From positions 45,404,971 through 45,468,970 of the forward strand of contig OV121082.1 in NCBI GenBank assembly GCA_921293015.1: DNA of 64,000 nt, in the 5' to 3' direction. The stretch is from Phorcus lineatus. Its lineage: Eukaryota > Mollusca > Gastropoda > Trochida > Trochidae. The translations under genes and the position numbers were made by a program. Positions 60,808 through 64,000 of this stretch are shown piece by piece. The notes below the pieces were generated by a model. That model did not search any database and was not told the origin of the DNA. It saw only the letters and a program-made list of their open reading frames with translations. How positions within the stretch are numbered: position 1 is the first letter of the stretch; the number at the start of each line of letters is the position of its first letter.

Positions 60808-62910
60808 AAATATTTCCAAGACCTTAAAATAATAAATTTAAAAGTACGCAGCTTGAGAGATAAAATTGACTTACTTCAAGCGGAATTTCGATCATACGAT
60901 GTCATATGCCTAACGGAAACTTGGTTACACGCAGACATTCCCAACGTTGATGTAGCACTACCCGGATATAACCTACCATTCAGGAAAGATAGACAAACAC
61001 GCGGCGGCGGTGTTGCGGTCTATGTTAAATGGAATTTACAAGTGAAACGTATAGACAATCTTGAATCTCCCGGGCTAGAGGCAGTTTGGGTAACGATTAA
61101 ATGTAAAAACCGATCATACCTTATAGGTTCCATCTACCGAGCAGATAAAAGCGCCGCTTACTAGGATCTGATTGAGGAATCAATCGGTAACACAATCGAC
61201 CTGAACATGTATACTATCGTAGTCGGCGATTTCAACATAGACGTCCTTCGGGAAAATCGTAACAAAACAGATTACATTCAATTCAATTAATGTATGATCT
61301 CAAACAGATTATATCAGAACCAACAAGAATTACACACAATTCAAGTACCCTGATAGATTTGATATTTGTATCAAATAGCAAATTTGTAAATCATTCGGGG
61401 GTTCTTGACCCTATATGCAGTGACCACTGTCCGACATATGTGACAATTAAAGAACTAGTTCCCTCCAATAGCAACTATAAGAGGAAAGTTTATAACTATT
61501 CGTTAGTTGATACAGAAAGTATGAACAGAAGTATAAATGATATTGACGGCGATCATTTATTTTCTTCCAAAAATGTGGATAAAGTAGCAACCGATTTAAC
61601 ATCTGCAATTAAGAAAATCTGTGATAGCCATATACCAAATAAGATTGTCACTATCAGACCTTCAGATCCGCTTTGGATGACAAGCCAAATACGATCTTTG
61701 ATCCGAAAACGAAATCGTTTTCATAAAATTGCGAAGAAAACTAATCATCCAAGGAAGTGGGCTAATTTCAGATCAGCCAGAAATAAAGTTACTTCTGCTA
61801 TCAGAACTGCCAAACAAGTACTCGTTACTAAGATTGAGGATTTTGTAAACAACTCGCTTGGAACCAAAACTTGGTGGCGCCTGACTAAAGCGTTCATAAA
61901 ATCGCGTAACGATGACGGTCAATTTCGATTAATTATTTTTAATGATACAGTCTATAATGACCCTGAAGATATCGCAAACGTTTTCAATAATTTTTTTGTC
62001 GACTATTGAAGACCCAGATCGAGATCTACCAGAAATACAATTACCATGTATGTCAACTTTAACTAACATAACTCTAACCCGAAATGACGTCAGCGATATC
62101 TTATTGTCATTAGACACATCAAAAGCAACCGGCCCAGACGGAATAGGAAATAAAGTACTCAGGTATACCGCAAACAGTCTTACATCATTACTCACGAAAG
62201 TTTTCAACTTATCGCTTAGCCAATCAATCTTTCCATGTTCGTGGAAAGAAGCATCTGTTATAACTCTTCATAAAAAAGATAGCGTACATGAATGCTCAAA
62301 CTACCGTCCTGTCGCACTCACATCTTGCTTATCAAAAGTTTTTGAAGATGTGTATTCTGATATTGTGTAAATCAGATAAGAAAGCTGTACTAGTTGGAGT
62401 ACCTCAAGGCTCAGTTCTTGGATACATCGTATACATCAATGGTATTGTATGCGATATCGACAGTAACATTCGTCTCTTTGCGGATGACACATCGTTATAC
62501 GTGATTATTGAAGATCCACTTATTGCTGTGAATAATCTTAACAAAATTTCACAATGGGCCCGTGAATGGCAAGTCACATTTAACCCAATCAAAACAGAAT
62601 CTATCCAGTTCTCGCGTAAAGCAAAACCGTCTGTAAAACCGAACCTACTCCATGGACGGAACGATTATAAAAGAAGTCAAAAGTCATAAACATTTAGGAA
62701 TAACACTCCAAAGCGACTGTGCATGGAAAAATCACATTGATGATATTGTACGAAAGGTTCGCTCTATGATCAGTTGTCTCAGGAATTTCAAATACCGATT
62801 ACCACGTAAAACCTTGGATACAATGTACAAATCGTATATTTTACCGATATTTGACTATTGTTCGCACATTTGGGATAATTGCAGTCGAACTGCCAATTAC
62901 GCCAAATCGT

Positions 62911-63165
62911 TTTTCATCATCATCATCATGAAAAGACTTCTATAGCGCCATTTCCAGACTAAGAATTCCGCTCAGTAGCGCTCCTTGAACAACTCAAGAA
63001 TGAAAAGTCACACACTGTAAGTGTTCTGGAATAGGTATGTCTTAAGTTGACATTTGAACATCTTAGGGTTGTTGATTTTCCTCAACTCAAGTGGGAGCTG
63101 ATTCCAGAGTTGATACCAGATACAATAAATTAATGGAATGCTTTACCTCGTTCCAAAGGATCGTG
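62911..63165 (+). mobile_element. insertion inside the LINE, dispersed repeat
   Basis: After TANYAKS the LINE frame is interrupted by an ATC run and GACTTCTATAGCGCCATTTC. Then come CACACTGTAAGTGTTCTGGA, ATAGGTATGTCTTAAGTTGA and GTGGGAGCTGATTCCAGAGT, wording I associate with a common non-coding marine-invertebrate repeat. LINE coding resumes near FKHLITKSKNKIYFN. Borders are approximate and no clear duplication was seen. Confidence 0.5.
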
Positions 63166-63553
63166 CACATATTCAGAATTCAAACATCTAATCACTAAAA
63201 GTAAAAATAAAATTTATTTCAACCTTGACTACGGCACCCGATTTTGTCAAATTATTCACTGTCAACTCAGACTCGGTTGTAGTAATCTAAACTCGGATAA
63301 ATATAAAAGACACATATTGGACAGTCCATGCTGCTCTTGTGGATATCAGACAGAAAACGCCCTACATTACTTTTTAACTTGCGGTAATTATACCAACCTA
63401 AGACAAAATATGTACTTTTATAAAACTGGTCATACCCTGGATACAATTCTGAACGGGAACAAAGAACTTAGCCACTTTGAAAATCAGAAAATAATTGATT
63501 CAGTTCACGATTTTATCACCAAAACTCAACGATTCAAATCTAACCCAAAATAA

Positions 63554-64000
63554 AAATTGGTTTTGACTCCCTTGATAGATTTATATGTATACAAATGGGT
63601 TGCTAGACACACCAAACCATTACTGTCTACTTAAACTATAATATTAATCTTGTAATTGATGAATGTATATTTATATCGTTTACATAATGATCAACATCGA
63701 TGATGTCGCATTTTCTTTCATTTTGTATCACATGTTGTATGGGAGCGGTGTTAAAATACGCCCTTCGGCTTGTTCACCAACCCCAATTCAATTTCATTAA
63801 ATAAAATATGTTTAAATCAAAAGGGCGTGTGACCAGCCATGTATTCACTAAGGGCCCATCAAAAGTGGCATTCAAAACCGGCTTTCATTACCAAACTGAA
63901 GGCATTTAAAGAACGACCTTTGACGTACAATACAATATTGTAATTAGACATTTATATATTCCAAAGAAAATAGTGAAATATGTTTGTGGTTATGTAAACT
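63554..64000. other. LINE 3' trailer and flanking DNA
   Basis: No coding sequence. AAATAAAATATG near 63800 could be the LINE's poly(A) signal. The element's exact 3' end is not defined. Confidence 0.35.

Larger units (their letters stand above)
60622..63553 (+). mobile_element. decayed CR1/L2-like non-LTR retrotransposon (endonuclease plus reverse transcriptase)
   Basis: Coding blocks follow one another in shifting frames. The N-terminus has a hydrophobic run and a 2A-like GDIHLNPGP. An APE-type endonuclease follows: LKVRSLRDKIDLL, DVICLTETWL, RGGGVAVYVK, VVGDFNIDV and SDHCPTYVTI. The reverse transcriptase has SKATGPDGIG, CSNYRPVALTSCLSKVFE, GVPQGSVLG and the catalytic FADDTSLY, then SHKHLGITL and a C-terminal CCSCGYQ...HYFLTC knuckle ending at 63553. 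Breaks: in-frame TAG at 61162, frameshifts near 61280 and 61990, loss of the palm motif A block near 62350, a small deletion after GSVLG, and an insertion at about 62911-63165. The element cannot be active. The CR1/L2 assignment is inferred from motif wording and the 2A-like start. Confidence 0.88.

Noticed and set aside
61929-62592. Minus-strand frames within the LINE
   Set aside because: Antisense of the reverse-transcriptase blocks.

Overview
The window looks like nuclear DNA of a marine mollusc, probably a vetigastropod such as an abalone. It is AT-rich, its genes are split by GT-AG introns, and it is full of decayed mobile elements. Several repeats end in the GCGGCGTTAAAC plus CTCACTCACTCAC tail that I associate with abalone-type repeats; the species is an inference. 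There is no bacterial, viral or organellar gene organisation.

Four protein-coding genes can be reconstructed exon by exon. (1) On the plus strand at 21.5-23.4 kb lies a three-exon type II membrane protein with an FkbM-type methyltransferase domain. (2) On the minus strand at 26.9-33.5 kb lie five exons of a short-chain dehydrogenase resembling dicarbonyl/L-xylulose reductase; its C-terminal exons are not found where expected. (3) On the plus strand at 35.2-37.9 kb, head-to-head with gene 2, is a four-exon protein with a disordered basic N-terminus, an unrecognised helical domain and C-terminal ankyrin repeats. (4) On the minus strand at 49.8-54.3 kb is a three-exon, 111-residue secreted prepropeptide: signal peptide, four cysteines, a Gly-Arg-Arg amidation/cleavage signature and a very basic tail. 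No long ORF reveals it, and it is the best candidate here for something undescribed. A possible terminal exon of a fifth gene sits at 0.9-1.1 kb on the minus strand.

The rest is mostly mobile DNA and tandem repeats. There are three full-length tRNA-derived SINEs with clear target-site duplications (1.9, 8.5 and 25.1 kb) and several terminal-inverted-repeat elements (3.4, 20.3, 28.4, 30.1, 31.4, 40.1 and 47.1 kb). At 60.6-63.6 kb is a decayed CR1/L2-like LINE with a 2A-like NPGP motif near its N-terminus; a second reverse-transcriptase fragment at 43.6 kb carries the block this LINE has lost. At 59.5-59.8 kb is a broken Crypton/DUF3504-type tyrosine recombinase fragment. Other structures include a 34-bp minisatellite at 44.7-45.7 kb, a degenerate minisatellite at 51.6-52.2 kb, long hairpins at 43.0, 46.4 and 60.5 kb, and simple repeats.

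Region by region: 0-21 kb is gene-poor and repeat-rich; 21-38 kb holds three genes; 38-49 kb is repeats; 49-54 kb is the secreted-peptide gene with repeat-filled introns; 54-64 kb is mostly intergenic and ends in the recombinase and LINE remnants.
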